64,000 nucleotides of DNA from Rummeliibacillus stabekisii (GCF_007988965.1 NZ_BJVD01000005.1:62001-126000), one strand, 5' to 3'. Shown: positions 38,301 through 46,057, numbered from the stretch's first letter. A program made the numbers and translations. The notes: generated by a model not told the origin, from the letters alone.

Positions 38301-38447
38301 CGCTTCAGTTCCTTTTGTTTCTTCTGAATCAGTAGATGTTTCACTATTACTTTCAGCAAATGCATCGATTGCAAACTGAGGAATAAAGCTTACTAACATT
38401 GCTAGTATAGTAAAAACAGAAACCGATTTAATAAATTTTTTATTCAT
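32394..38447 (-). CDS. WapA/Rhs-family secreted polymorphic toxin
   Basis: The 2017-residue protein has, in order, a signal peptide (ending near DAFAE), a DNRLRE-type surface domain (about 300-475), and three fibronectin-like segments (about 485-860; each with a TGYKLL/TGYKIL-type strand). A long series of YD repeats follows (GKISKVKFADHWTTYTYNGD and many others), then the Rhs core end RYYNAENGAFLSLDSHPGD...NTDPNG. The last 145 residues (1873-2017) are the variable toxin: a hydrophobic stretch, a very basic linker (KKKKKVKKYKKVK) and a compact tip (DWYHRACSYFSVKQLQKGR, HYIINREGQITHQMW). Such proteins deliver the tip into neighbouring cells after contact. The tip matches no toxin family I can name. 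GGGAGG precedes the ATG. An immunity gene follows. Confidence 0.92.
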   Translation of the reverse strand: MNKKFIKSVSVFTILAMLVSFIPQFAIDAFAESNSETSTDSEETKGTEATDKIDTSAFREIKKERTETTKTFKDNNGNYYKEIYSDPIHKKDTTGYEDISENLTSTGTGYVSTEKTSLESMFPQSIKSDSTIEYKKGDHSLEFTLNSALKNDQSIAPTLKTKNITEENKSTYEDIYPQIDLRHITFNEEVKEDWIVKKYTGIHQFKYTIQTDLIAKLESDGSISFKENANNPDAIFTLPRPMMMDSNIDDAKGEGVYSDKVHYELTKQKDNTYELTLNANEDWLASSKRVYPVYIDPSVSTKMTATALGDTYVTSKYPTANFNKMWDPTQGEYVLQTGYYDATSGTNYAFIKFDIKDLKGATIDQAQLSTYVTHAYYASEKNGLWVDAVNDIWHTADLTWNNKPSSTKITSVNVGRDEWANFNVTGTVQSWMSGETRNNGFKLHTNGHGKTYWKKISAEENANKPKITVSYHYEDSPKPTVTATAYNDGSNNGYTDVKWKSVYGATGYKLLLYDGAKYEEIYSGSATSWTSKGKKIFPKGPYKATTTFAKDGAGVEFPDDPSGFFAAKGTANYKEYKFRVVAVYPTGDGPQSEFAKKVIPLASNAPERPIVTGYQYPETDNENAGRGWLDIKWKPVANATGYKILIWNGTKYEVYTVGKATTSISTKGKKLWPTDAEVKAGSTTFHQASLDDPKSVGTGAELPMYPGKTYGNTSKRFSIRIIATSPAGDSERSDINYGYIPLYPPKTIHIASNEVDLTENKTSLTVDWNQVDNANFYDVTISGEKTGVKETFQVKNALKYTTKKLFDIDDTYTATVQAYYYDDSAAPDDEEDNPKMNGVKRSLSPDSSKASIIPNLHEDLLGIEDYFTYDEQEFGNATANVNVTTENMVLQFTDESLYTRSDLGYDFIRTYNSRSTKVSSLGKGWTFNGNESLTLIKEGISYTDEDGTVHLFEKEGDKYKSPQGLYETLEKVNDTTYKMTDNDQFVQTFKIGNNSDQYFIASYQDEYGNQIDFTRNNQNQLIMVSETKGIEKQEKIQIEYTDGKISKVKFADHWTTYTYNGDLLVQTKIGSDHTTSTITENFFYDDNGQLTKYKDGENNLTVFSYKENELTIFDQQANDQELSITNTYQFNDKENEFKTIATDASETVYRRDKDHGTYAVTQVTEPSETNNNTTLYLLEGYNILRVTYPDGKIVNNTYDSKGNVLTSTSTEGTVTNTYNEQNQLEETVAENGETTKNTYVGPSLIASTVKNETTKYEYDSYGRETKITYPNGTFDTTTYDDDRYTVSTTDKEGNNSNIVYTVYGQQKEVTDADGHTTKYTYDPLYSENITSVTDGIEKGSIETDENSSKTTYSYDDNNNISSLTDALGRTKTYSYNDNDQVTKLVMPQMTFQYVYDLNGELSISILPSEIATFFSYNEDDQVDKVQIKNKTGDVVTSTHYQYDDLGNVSQVSQDDQILKTYGYTDETNLLSNYGLKSFSQSYQYDEQLRLTDRETTYNNTFTVNEQTNYKKDSDDVGYIKYGENDEVLHDYQYNQDSSENQNTVTLNNDLLKQVAQFNDANLLASLTYTSKEQQPFEIGYDYTNGGNILKETIQGKSTSYEYDGKNQLKKETFSNGDINTYEYDKVGNRTAAHLNGKGFKFSYNDANQIEKKNDIAYQYDIDGNLLQDEHFRYTYNEAQSLKSVQTLKGDAVASYTYDETGLRLTKTIGDTVHEYFYNNEVLDMEVIKKNGEVTQYRYYEWNDYKPLGMVVKDKATTGNFQTKAYQFITNQRGDVLSIRDQDDKEVGLYQYDAYGNVLSVEGEVAKDNSIRYAGYYYDQETKNYYLQARYYNAENGAFLSLDSHPGDDDQPLSQNGYNYASNNPIINTDPNGNFAKYVLMGVYYVYKIYKVRKVYKTAKGIKKSKFIKKKKKVKKYKKVKLNTSVIAKKIPSLQRIDSGLEEDWYHRACSYFSVKQLQKGRVFTMGGRDGRPYTHLKAKVLLKGQEGVVHYIINREGQITHQMWSKGTASYYLDTLW

Positions 38448-38657
38448 TTGTTACCTCCCTGGAATATTCATGTTACAAATAACACAAAAACTATCATATC
38501 CTAATCTTATTAATAAATATATATATATTGTAAAAAAACAGTATAAATTGTTAAATTTTTAGTACAGAAACATAAAAAACACATAATATTTTGCAGATTA
38601 TATTTACCTGATAGTACAATTTGAATAATTAAAGGAAAAATTCGATAACTAATAAAA

Positions 38658-38690
38658 AAGCAACCTCTTAGGTTAACTAAGAGGTTGCTT
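38658..38690 (-). terminator. Hairpin terminator (minus strand)
   Basis: AAGCAACCTCTTAG pairs perfectly with CTAAGAGGTTGCTT over a 5-base loop; the minus strand continues TTTTTTATT. It backs up the terminator at 38782-38814. The rest of 38460-38816 shows no gene. Confidence 0.8.
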
Positions 38691-38781
38691 TAAAAATCCG
38701 TTGAAAAGAAATCTTAAGGAAAAGTTATAAGCGATCTTTAATAATATTGGAATTATTTTATCGGAATAAAATAAATAACAA

Positions 38782-38814
38782 AAAAAGACTATCCCAAATA
38801 CGAATAGTCTTTTT
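38782..38814 (-). terminator. Terminator of the lipoprotein gene
   Basis: AAAAAGACTAT pairs with ATAGTCTTTTT, T-rich on both sides; it starts right at the lipoprotein stop codon. Confidence 0.8.
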
Positions 38815-38816
38815 CT

Positions 38817-39743
38817 CTAATACTGCATACTCACTAAATAGCCATCTTCAAAGTAAAGATACTTATCGTAAGAATATACCCATTGTTCTCTTTTACCATC
38901 AACAGTGACAGTTGTATTAATTCTTTTAGGTTTACCCCAAGTTGACTCATTTAACACTTCGTAGTCAGTCATACCTATTTGTGGAGGATAGGGTTCTGAT
39001 GGGGTATTTAAATCAACAGGTTCTTCTTCTTCCTTATTAGCTATTTCAGTATTCTTTCTTGATAATTTTATCGTATTGTAATTTGCCTCCCACTCATTTT
39101 TATCCATTGGGTCATATATACTTGTACCTAAATAACTTTTGTCAGTTATTGCTTCAGTGATTTCATTTTTCAATCTTCCTTTATAGAGAGGATTAACATT
39201 AATCGCTAAATTGTATGAAGCATTATAGGACCGTTCACCCTTTTCTAAATAATTTCCATACTCATATAATGCTAAAGCTTCCTGATTACTCACTAAGAGT
39301 ATATTTTCGTATAACTCTTTAACTTTTGCATAATTATTATTATTAATATTTAATGCCATTACATCCAGCAGTTTTGCTTTTTCTTTACTAATTATTCTTT
39401 TGACTTTTTTTCGAGTTTTTTCATCAAATAATGTCTGTTCTTTCTGAATGAAATCTTGTTCTTCATTTAAAAATTTTATATTTTTTTCTTGTATTAAACT
39501 ATTTATAAATTCTTTACTCAATATTGTCACTTCTTTATTATTAGAATCTTTTAAAACTGCAAGTCGAGTGATAAACTCTTTATTTTCTCCATCTTTCAAT
39601 AAACTTTTCAATTCTTTGATTTCCTGAGAAGTGGCATATTGATGTTTTTGACTATCTTCTGCATATTTGTCTTTTGTATTTTGATTGCAAGCACCTAATA
39701 AAATGGTTGATAGCAACAAAATAATTAGTGACATCTTATTCAT
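38817..39743 (-). CDS. Lipoprotein with SmpA/OmlA-like C-terminal domain
   Basis: The 308-residue protein has a signal peptide with lipobox LLGAC (lipidated Cys at about 19), then a long helical, charged region. The C-terminal 60 residues (PQIGMTDYEVLNESTWGKP, then REQWVYSYDKYLYFEDGYL) resemble small SmpA/OmlA-like beta domains. It would be anchored on the outer face of the membrane. Its function is unknown. It lies alone between the WapA promoter side and the WHH nuclease gene. Confidence 0.65.
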   Translation of the reverse strand: MNKMSLIILLLSTILLGACNQNTKDKYAEDSQKHQYATSQEIKELKSLLKDGENKEFITRLAVLKDSNNKEVTILSKEFINSLIQEKNIKFLNEEQDFIQKEQTLFDEKTRKKVKRIISKEKAKLLDVMALNINNNNYAKVKELYENILLVSNQEALALYEYGNYLEKGERSYNASYNLAINVNPLYKGRLKNEITEAITDKSYLGTSIYDPMDKNEWEANYNTIKLSRKNTEIANKEEEEPVDLNTPSEPYPPQIGMTDYEVLNESTWGKPKRINTTVTVDGKREQWVYSYDKYLYFEDGYLVSMQY

Positions 39744-40102
39744 AGCTATTTTCTCACACTCCTCTCTACTTGAAACTAATTAGAACGTGTGATATGAATT
39801 TTCGGTTTTCCGTTAAATCCTTTTTAAATAATTTTAGCATAAGAATTAGTATATAAATAGGTATTTATAAATGTACATATCAGGAGTTTTGTTCTAGTTT
39901 AATTTTAAATACTGATTTTTTTAAATCTTTACATAGTTTTTTACTAAAAGTCGAATTTTGACGTATTTTGTATAATTTGTGCTAATTATCTACCCTTGTA
40001 TCTTGAAAAAAGTACCAATTTGACTTCTCTTTAATTTTTAAATACTAACATATGTTAAATTTAGAATATAAATCAAACTATAATTTATAGGAGTGATATT
40101 AT
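39744..40102. other. AT-rich gap between divergent genes
   Basis: This gap must hold the promoters of the leftward lipoprotein and the rightward WHH nuclease gene. It is very AT-rich; I cannot single out a convincing -35/-10 pair, repeat or small gene. Confidence 0.4.
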
Positions 40103-40732
40103 ATGAAATTAGCAAAATCTTTAAAAGTATTTCTGGCTTTCTCTATCTTTTTCACACTTGTCTCTTCAACTTCCTCAATTTTGAACACTCATACAAGTAA
40201 TAGTAGTAATGAAGTACAGGCGAAAGGATTCAAATTCCCAAGCTTTAAACCGAAACCCAAGCCTAAGAAACCAAAGAAAAAGGTTGTAAAGACTCTCCCT
40301 CCTTTAAAAGCAAAGACAAGAACTTATAAGGGAAAGAAGCAAGTTCAGGCTACATACTATAATGATAAGACTGAATGGGTTAACATTAAAAATGGAGCCT
40401 TAGCTAACAAAAAACATACAAAGTCAGGTGTTAAATTTGATTCAAAGGGATTCCCGAAATTCAAATCTTATGGCTCCATTACCTTACCGAAAAAATATTT
40501 AAAATCAGTAAATGATACGCAATTTAAACACGCTAATTATGCTTTAGCTAAAAACAAATCTGCTTTGAAAAAGTTTAAAAAATCTGAGCAAAAATTAATT
40601 AAAAAAGGTAAAACACCAAAGGGGTACACTTGGCATCATCACCAGACAAGAGGATATATGCAGTTAGTAAAGACGACAAAACATGAAGCAACTGGTCATA
40701 CTGGTGGAAAAAAAATATGGGGTACTAAATAA
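40103..40732 (+). CDS. Secreted HNH/Endo VII-type nuclease toxin with WHH motif
   Basis: The 209-residue protein has a signal peptide, a very basic proline-lysine linker (KPKPKKPKKKVVK) and a C-terminal nuclease domain. The domain begins KFDSKGFPKF and ends with YTWHHHQTRGYMQLV...HEATGHTGG, the signature of the WHH branch of HNH/Endo VII toxins. The histidines are the expected metal and catalytic residues. The toxin stands alone on a short carrier instead of at the tip of a giant Rhs protein, so it may act as a small secreted bacteriocin-like DNase. The convergent SUKH gene is the expected immunity partner. Confidence 0.85.
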   Translation: MKLAKSLKVFLAFSIFFTLVSSTSSILNTHTSNSSNEVQAKGFKFPSFKPKPKPKKPKKKVVKTLPPLKAKTRTYKGKKQVQATYYNDKTEWVNIKNGALANKKHTKSGVKFDSKGFPKFKSYGSITLPKKYLKSVNDTQFKHANYALAKNKSALKKFKKSEQKLIKKGKTPKGYTWHHHQTRGYMQLVKTTKHEATGHTGGKKIWGTK

Positions 40733-40780
40733 TGTTAGCAATGTGGTGGGAATAATTCTATTTCCAATTTATAAAAACTA

Positions 40781-40814
40781 AAAACCCGCTTATCAATTTG
40801 ATAGGCGGGTTTTA
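40781..40814. terminator. Shared bidirectional terminator between nuclease and immunity genes
   Basis: AAAACCCGCTTATCA pairs with TGATAGGCGGGTTTT around a 3-base loop. A and T runs flank both sides, so it can serve both convergent genes. Confidence 0.85.
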
Positions 40815-40831
40815 TTAGCTGTTCTAAAATT

Positions 40832-41668
40832 CTATTTCTTTCTATTTAATTTATTTTGTAGTTTTCTTCCAAATTTAGCGGTATAGCTATCAAGTAATCC
40901 ATCAGTATCCTTAAAATTGATTAGTTTTTCAGCTAATTCATTTAGTTCTTCAGTTGGCCAATCCTCACCATCATCATTCTTTAACTTTACCAGAACTGAT
41001 TCACCAATAGTCCAAGAAAGTGTATCTAAATGTTTCTTATCAATCCCTCTTAAGGCCATTTTAATAAACCATTCAAGGTCTCCCTTTTCTTCAGCAAATT
41101 GATCGAAGCAGTTAGCAATATCTACATAAGACTTGCCTTTTTCCATTAATTTCTCGAATTCTTCTTTAGTGTAAATATGGTCATCTTCCTCGTCTTCTTC
41201 ATCAAAATCAATCTCTTCAGGCTCTTGTAGTTTTTTTACAAACTCTTCAAAGTTCTTGGCAACTTTTTTTGGTTTACCCCCATCCTCTTCTATATAGAAG
41301 ACTGCTGGATCGTTTCCTGTATAATTACGATAGTCGAATACGATCCAGTAATTACCATCTCCTGCAAAGACAACAAAGCCTTTATCTAGCTCCCACTCTT
41401 CTACAAGGTAGTTAGAATTTCCAATGCCTTCATTTAAGGCAATGCCCTCTAATTCATCAATTATAACTTCTTCGCCGGAGATTTTTAATGTATTGTAAGC
41501 AAGTTCTCCGCCATTATGTATTTTCATTAACTTAATATATGTTTCAGGTAATTTAACGCCTAGTTTTTCTTCTACAGTACTTAACTCTTTATCTGTAAAG
41601 TCTAAATATGATGGTTCACCTTCAAAAATGTATTCAAACAATTTCTTGTACCCTCCTTTATACTTCAC
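40832..41668 (-). CDS. SUKH (SMI1/KNR4) immunity protein
   Basis: The 278-residue acidic protein has an N-terminal SMI1/KNR4 domain: FTDKELSTVEEKLGVKLPET, then YIKLMKIHNGGEL, then FVVFAGDGNYWIVFDYRN. SUKH proteins are established immunity proteins for HNH/WHH-type nucleases, which matches the convergent toxin gene. A very acidic linker (IDFDEEDEEDDHIY) and about 100 extra helical residues follow the domain, longer than the minimal SUKH fold. The tail suggests a second function or a second binding surface. Confidence 0.85.
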   Translation of the reverse strand: MKYKGGYKKLFEYIFEGEPSYLDFTDKELSTVEEKLGVKLPETYIKLMKIHNGGELAYNTLKISGEEVIIDELEGIALNEGIGNSNYLVEEWELDKGFVVFAGDGNYWIVFDYRNYTGNDPAVFYIEEDGGKPKKVAKNFEEFVKKLQEPEEIDFDEEDEEDDHIYTKEEFEKLMEKGKSYVDIANCFDQFAEEKGDLEWFIKMALRGIDKKHLDTLSWTIGESVLVKLKNDDGEDWPTEELNELAEKLINFKDTDGLLDSYTAKFGRKLQNKLNRKK

Positions 41669-41739
41669 TATTCATTATACTATGTGATAAATCATTATCA
41701 AATATTTCCTATTTTAGTAGATTGGTTTATAAATAGAAA

Positions 41740-41770
41740 AGCGAAAGCTCTCAAATAGAATGCTTTCGCT
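41740..41770 (-). terminator. Terminator-like hairpin (minus strand)
   Basis: AGCGAAAGC pairs with GCTTTCGCT over a 13-base loop, with TTTTC following on the minus strand. It probably ends the transcript of the gene at 41880. Confidence 0.6.
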
Positions 41771-41879
41771 ACTTCAAACACCAGAACTTTCGTAAATGAT
41801 TACATTGCTATTAGGTTTGATTTACATATTGCTCTTTATAAGGACTTTAATAGATGGGATTAGTCATAAAAGAATACTC

Positions 41880-42440
41880 CTATATTGATTCATCAATTTT
41901 AATAACTAAATTTCTAGTCGGCAATTCAATCGTTACAGATATTACTTTTACATATTGATAATACCGATTGCGTACAGACCTAACAACTATCTCTTTAAAC
42001 TCTTGATCTGTTACATGTTTTTCAATATCTTGGTCATGGAAACGATTAGAATTAATTTTTATATCAATTGGTTGTACTTGTGGGGGATTATTATAACCTT
42101 TTGCCGCATTATCAATTAATAAATCTATTGTAGATTCTATCTTCCATCTATTTTCCATTTCGTATTGTCTGATAATGCCACTTTTTTTACTTGAAATTCT
42201 GCTTACTTCTGCTTTTTGGTCATACAATCTTTTGATTTTTTTCTCATTACTTTTATTTAACTTTTCTAATTGTGCAATTTTCTTATCCTTCTCTTTATTA
42301 GTTTGTGTAAGTCCCTTAACCTTTGCTTTCAGCTCTTGAATAGTTTTTGATACATCTGTTGAAGCGTCTGCATAATTAGTAGTAAACCCAAACGCAAGTA
42401 AAAGTATTAATACTGATACCAATAACATAAACTTTTTCAT
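41880..42440 (-). CDS. Exported coiled-coil protein
   Basis: The 186-residue protein has a signal peptide (FMLLVSVLILLLAFGF...YADAS), then a lysine/glutamate-rich coiled coil (residues about 30-80, TIQELKAKVKGLTQTNKEKD). A globular C-terminus follows (IDIKINSNRFHDQDIEK, VKVISVTIELPTRNLVIKID). Family not recognised. It may share a transcript with the 122-residue membrane protein 60 bases upstream. It may be a cell-envelope accessory of the plasmid. Confidence 0.5.
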   Translation of the reverse strand: MKKFMLLVSVLILLLAFGFTTNYADASTDVSKTIQELKAKVKGLTQTNKEKDKKIAQLEKLNKSNEKKIKRLYDQKAEVSRISSKKSGIIRQYEMENRWKIESTIDLLIDNAAKGYNNPPQVQPIDIKINSNRFHDQDIEKHVTDQEFKEIVVRSVRNRYYQYVKVISVTIELPTRNLVIKIDESI

Positions 42441-42500
42441 AATATTCCTCTTTTCCTAGTAAAATTTAAGCGCATCACAATGTAGTTACATGCTCTTTAA

Positions 42501-42869
42501 TTAATTAGATCTATTCATTTTTCGTAATATCATCATTGTGCAAATGAATACCATGCAAATTAAACCTAAAACAAAGTAAGCTGTTGTTTGGCCTGCATTG
42601 ATAATGTAGTTGTAGGCATCTCCACCTACATAAGCATTTACATTTAATGAGCTATCCGAAAAATAGTCATCATCTGAGTTGTAATTCTCATAGGCAAATA
42701 GTTTATAAAATCCCATTCCAAGTGCTGCAATTAAGCCCACTACCCCAATAGTTATGCCAATATCATACCAACTATTATTAGGTTTTGAGTTACCTTGTGA
42801 TTGAATATTTTCATTTGCTTCCACATGCACTTCTACTTCTTGCTGCTCTACATCTTCTTTTTGCACCAT
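42501..42869 (-). CDS. Two-TM membrane protein
   Basis: The 122-residue protein has an acidic, Gln-rich cytoplasmic N-terminus, two TM helices (GITIGVVGLIAALGMGFYKL and AYFVLGLICMVFICTMMIL), and an acidic, Asn/Tyr-rich loop between them that would face outside. AAGGGG precedes the ATG. No family is recognised. Confidence 0.5.
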   Translation of the reverse strand: MVQKEDVEQQEVEVHVEANENIQSQGNSKPNNSWYDIGITIGVVGLIAALGMGFYKLFAYENYNSDDDYFSDSSLNVNAYVGGDAYNYIINAGQTTAYFVLGLICMVFICTMMILRKMNRSN

Positions 42870-43137
42870 CTTGCTCCCCTTTTCATTATAAAATTCTTAC
42901 AACTTGTAAATATAGTACCATAAATATAGATCTAAAGTACGTAGCAAGCTGCAATAACTTTTGAGATCTAACGACAGATCTGGTTTAGAATATAAAATAA
43001 CCTTTTATAAACTTTTGAGCTAATCCATTTAAATTTTTTGTTATGTAGCCAAAGATCTTTTTATAATCCTCTAAGAACTACCCCTATTGTAGATTAAGAG
43101 AATTTCCTCTAAAAATAATTTATCATATATAAAAATT
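42870..43137. other. Gap with no recognised gene
   Basis: AT-rich sequence; together with 43166-43404 it separates the rep gene from the small membrane-protein gene. Nothing beyond the terminator at 43138-43165 can be supported. Confidence 0.4.
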
Positions 43138-43165
43138 GAGCAACTGAACTAAGTTTCAGTTGCTC
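43138..43165 (-). terminator. Terminator downstream of the rep gene
   Basis: GAGCAACTGAA pairs with TTCAGTTGCTC over a 6-base loop; AATTTTTATA follows on the minus strand. Confidence 0.7.
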
Positions 43166-43404
43166 TTATTAGGTGTATTGTTCCCTTTTGCATCCCTTAC
43201 TATTTTCTCCATTTCTTTATACTAATCATAATTAATGCTGTATTCTGTTTATTAAACTAAAAAATAGTTTGCACCGTTCTTAGTTATTATTGTTTGGGTT
43301 ATGGTAATTAACTTGTCTTATATAACACCCTAGTTTGAAATCTAAAATACAAAATAAGAAGTGAAAAAGCTATATTGTTCTCATATAAGTTCTTTTAGCT
43401 GGTT

Positions 43405-44646
43405 TTAACTAAACTTTTTAATATAATTTTTCAATTTCATTTTATCTGCAGTTGAAATTTTCTCATACTCTTCTTTTAACTCAATGTCATCTAGATCATG
43501 TTGAATTTGTTCCTTAATTTCCTTTTTACTTTCTCCCAATTTAATTAATACTTCCTTTTTCTTATCCAAATACGATAAGAACATTTCAACATCTAAACCT
43601 TCTTCTACTTCTTTTTTTTGCTCACGAGGTAAATTATTAATTTTCTCTTTCTTTTTAAGCGTATTACCATTGCCGCGACTATCTGCAAAATTTTGTTCAA
43701 CAGCTCGTTTAACATAGCCGGCCGGTTTCTTTACACTCCCCAATTCCATACGGGATTTCGTGTATTTTATATTTGCCTTAATACGTTTCTTTTCGTAATT
43801 ATCTAGAAGATAAATTATTATTTTATCGCTTACCCCCAATTTTTCAAGTTCCTCTCTAAGATCTTGCTGATCGAAGGGTATCTCTTTCTTCAGAGGGGTC
43901 TTTGGAATCCGCTTATCTATTTTAGGGAAATTTTGATTATAACTAATATTAAATTGAATTTTAGTAACAGAACGTCCCTCTTTAATTTCCTTAAATTCAA
44001 AAACTATATCTGAGGCTTTTTTTAATTCTTTCTGAGCGTTTAATAAAATACGCTGCTTGAAATTTGCATACAGTTTATAAGTATCATCTGGAACTCCAAG
44101 TAAAGATCTTAAATCTTTTAGTGCAAAAACATGTTTACCTACCTTTTGCCATTGTTTAAGTAATTCATATAAACGGATTGAATAAGAACTTTTTAGCTTG
44201 GTGATATTACCAAGTTTGTATGAAGTGAAATTTTGTTGGAGCTGAAGTATGTATGGTTTCCAAAATTCATCAAACCTCATGCTAATGGTACCTTCCCCTG
44301 TATTGTACGCAACATGTGATAACCAAGAAACTTGATGAAGTGTGTCGCCGATACGAATTTCATATACCTTTTGCATAAGCCCCTTTGTTATCTCACGTAA
44401 ATCTTTATATTTTGATTTACCTTTAAGATCCAACATTTCTACAAAGGGTTGTATTTGAAATACATATGTATTGATATCTTCATCACTGGGTTGAACATTT
44501 GAAAACAATGTTAAGATTAATTTTGATTCTAGCGTAGAAAGTTTATAACTAGATTCAATTAAAAGATTTGATTTTGTTACAAGATTATTTGTATCAAATT
44601 GTACTGGGATCTCAGCTAAATCGAGCGTCAGTTGTTCTTGTGCCAT
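43405..44646 (-). CDS. Rep_3 (RepB-type) plasmid replication initiator
   Basis: The 413-residue protein has the winged-helix pair of Rep_3 initiators: VTKSNLLIESSYKLSTLESK with LILTLFSNVQPSDED, then GKSKYKDLREITKGLMQKVY, then KSSYSIRLYELLKQW. The C-terminal 150 residues are charged and helical and are longer than in the minimal family. Such proteins bind iterons and open a theta-type origin; a clear iteron array starts 180 bases upstream of the start codon. This is the strongest evidence that the window belongs to a plasmid. Confidence 0.9.
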   Translation of the reverse strand: MAQEQLTLDLAEIPVQFDTNNLVTKSNLLIESSYKLSTLESKLILTLFSNVQPSDEDINTYVFQIQPFVEMLDLKGKSKYKDLREITKGLMQKVYEIRIGDTLHQVSWLSHVAYNTGEGTISMRFDEFWKPYILQLQQNFTSYKLGNITKLKSSYSIRLYELLKQWQKVGKHVFALKDLRSLLGVPDDTYKLYANFKQRILLNAQKELKKASDIVFEFKEIKEGRSVTKIQFNISYNQNFPKIDKRIPKTPLKKEIPFDQQDLREELEKLGVSDKIIIYLLDNYEKKRIKANIKYTKSRMELGSVKKPAGYVKRAVEQNFADSRGNGNTLKKKEKINNLPREQKKEVEEGLDVEMFLSYLDKKKEVLIKLGESKKEIKEQIQHDLDDIELKEEYEKISTADKMKLKNYIKKFS

Positions 44647-44827
44647 ATTTAATCCCCCATCTAAATATAACTTTTCTATTATTTATAATGTTATATTTAG
44701 ATTTTGCCATATTACCTTAATTAATACTAGAAATATCAGTGATAAGGTAAATACTACCTGTTTTTAAGTTAAAAAGTTACTCATTATTTATATTTTTAGG
44801 TAACACAAATGACTTTTACAGATTGTG

Positions 44828-45037
44828 CCCTGTTTTTGTTATATTTAATTTGTCTTTTTAGTTTGGTTACACCCTGTTTTTGTTATATTTAAAATTAGTA
44901 ATTTCTCATATCTCCCCTGTTTTTGTTATAGATAGCCCTGTTTTTGTTATACACCCACCCCTGTTTTTGTTGTACTTCGACCTGTTTTTGTTATACTTCC
45001 CCCTGAAAAAGTTATAGATAACCCTGTTTTTGTTATA
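44828..45037 (+). repeat. Origin iteron array (8 copies, about 21-bp phasing)
   Basis: CCCTGTTTTTGTTATA or a close variant starts at 44828, 44872, 44915, 44936, 44959, 44980, 45001 and 45022. The intervals are 44, 43, 21, 23, 21, 21, 21, so all copies fall near two helical turns or a multiple. The 44959 copy has TTGTA at its end, and the 44980 copy starts ACC. The 45001 copy has AAAAA in place of TTTTT. These are the expected binding sites of the Rep_3 protein encoded next door. Confidence 0.95.
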
Positions 45038-45044
45038 TTAACTA

Positions 45045-45200
45045 ATGAAAAGTATTGCAGCTGTAAGGTTACTAAACTATGAAAACATTAAAACATATAA
45101 AACAATTAAACAAAACATATGTAAAACAATAAAACATTATGTAATAGTTATATATTTTAAGATTTCTAAAATCTATGTGATCATGCCCAATTTGAAATTA
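45045..45200. other. AT-rich stretch flanking the iterons, candidate unwinding region
   Basis: Right of the iterons lies a run of AAACA/AAACAT-type words (from about 45078 to 45140) with almost no GC. An AT-rich element next to iterons is the normal place for origin opening. No perfect DnaA box was identified by eye. Confidence 0.5.
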
Positions 45201-45245
45201 TGTATATAACTATTTAAATAAGACAATATTAATACTACTTAATTT

Positions 45246-45281
45246 TTGACGAAATTTAATCATACGTGTTAAGATACGTGT
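45246..45281 (+). promoter_or_regulatory. hicAB promoter with direct-repeat operator
   Basis: TTGACG (45246-45251) and TAAGAT (45270-45275) have an 18-base spacer. ATACGTGT occurs twice, at 45262-45269 and 45274-45281, 12 bp apart and overlapping the -10. HicB-type antitoxins repress their own operon, so these repeats are the likely operator. Confidence 0.65.
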
Positions 45282-45312
45282 ATTAAATTTCAATTGAAAG
45301 GAGGACTATGCT

Positions 45313-45510
45313 TTGAAATCCTTCTCTTCTAAAGAAATCATCCGAAAGCTAAGTGCAGATGGATGGTATTTAGTACATAGCGTAGGAAGCCATCAGCAAT
45401 ATAAACATCCGACAAAAATAGGTAAAGTCACGGTGCCACATCCCAAAAAAGGTTTACCTATAAAAACGGTTAAAAGTATTGCGAAGCAAGCAGGGATTAT
45501 TATTCAATAA
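45313..45510 (+). CDS. hicA: HicA mRNA-interferase toxin
   Basis: The 65-residue protein starts at TTG with AAAGGAGG 8 bases upstream. It has the HicA pattern SSKEIIRKLSADGWYLV, then the catalytic GSHQQYKHP (His27), then KVTVPHPKKGLPIKTVKSI and KQAGI. HicA is a double-stranded-RNA-binding-fold RNase that cleaves mRNA. An ATG 5 bases earlier opens only a two-codon frame. The antitoxin gene follows after 73 bases. Confidence 0.93.
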   Translation: MKSFSSKEIIRKLSADGWYLVHSVGSHQQYKHPTKIGKVTVPHPKKGLPIKTVKSIAKQAGIIIQ

Positions 45511-45583
45511 TCTCTGCACTTCCTGTGCTACATCTAAATATGCTTAGAAGAAGAGAAATAAAAAAGAAAGGAGATTATATAAT

Positions 45584-46057
45584 ATGTCGCGCACGACAGG
45601 CAAAGGCAACAAACAAAAAAAGAATGAGGGCTTAAAGCGTTCTTATTCATTTCCTGCAGTGTTTGATTATGACGAGGATGGTATTTCAGTTTCATTTCCT
45701 GACCTACCTGGAGTTTTTACTTGTGGAGATGATGAAGAAGATGCATATCGAAATGCCAAAGAAGCACTAGGTTTACATGCATTTGGAATGGAACAAGATT
45801 GTGAAAAAATTCCAACTCCATCAAAAGTTAACCAATTATCCCTTGAGTCTAATCAAGCTGTAGTCATTGTAAATGTATTTATGCCTTTAATTCGTGATCG
45901 TATTCAGAAAGCTACTTTAAAGAAGACACTAACTATACCTAAATGGATTAATGATTTAGCCGAAGAAAATCATATTAATTTTTCACAGGTTTTACAGGAA
46001 GCTCTTAAAGAGCGTCTTGATATAAATGATCCATACGAAGATAACGATTTTCTTTAA
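45584..46057 (+). CDS. hicB: HicB antitoxin with ribbon-helix-helix tail
   Basis: The 157-residue protein has the partial RNase-H-like HicB fold (SYSFPAVFDYDEDGISVSFPD, then LPGVFTCGDDEEDAYRNAKE). Its C-terminal DNA-binding segment (KKTLTIPKWINDLAEENHIN, then FSQVLQEALKERL) is of ribbon-helix-helix type. It neutralises HicA and represses the operon. AAAGGAGA precedes the ATG. Plasmid-borne pairs of this kind usually stabilise the replicon. Confidence 0.93.
   Translation: MSRTTGKGNKQKKNEGLKRSYSFPAVFDYDEDGISVSFPDLPGVFTCGDDEEDAYRNAKEALGLHAFGMEQDCEKIPTPSKVNQLSLESNQAVVIVNVFMPLIRDRIQKATLKKTLTIPKWINDLAEENHINFSQVLQEALKERLDINDPYEDNDFL

Noticed and set aside
44828-45037. CRISPR array
   Set aside because: Regularly spaced repeats, but the unit is 16 bp with spacers of only 5-7 bp and there are no cas genes; it lies next to a Rep_3 gene and is an iteron array.
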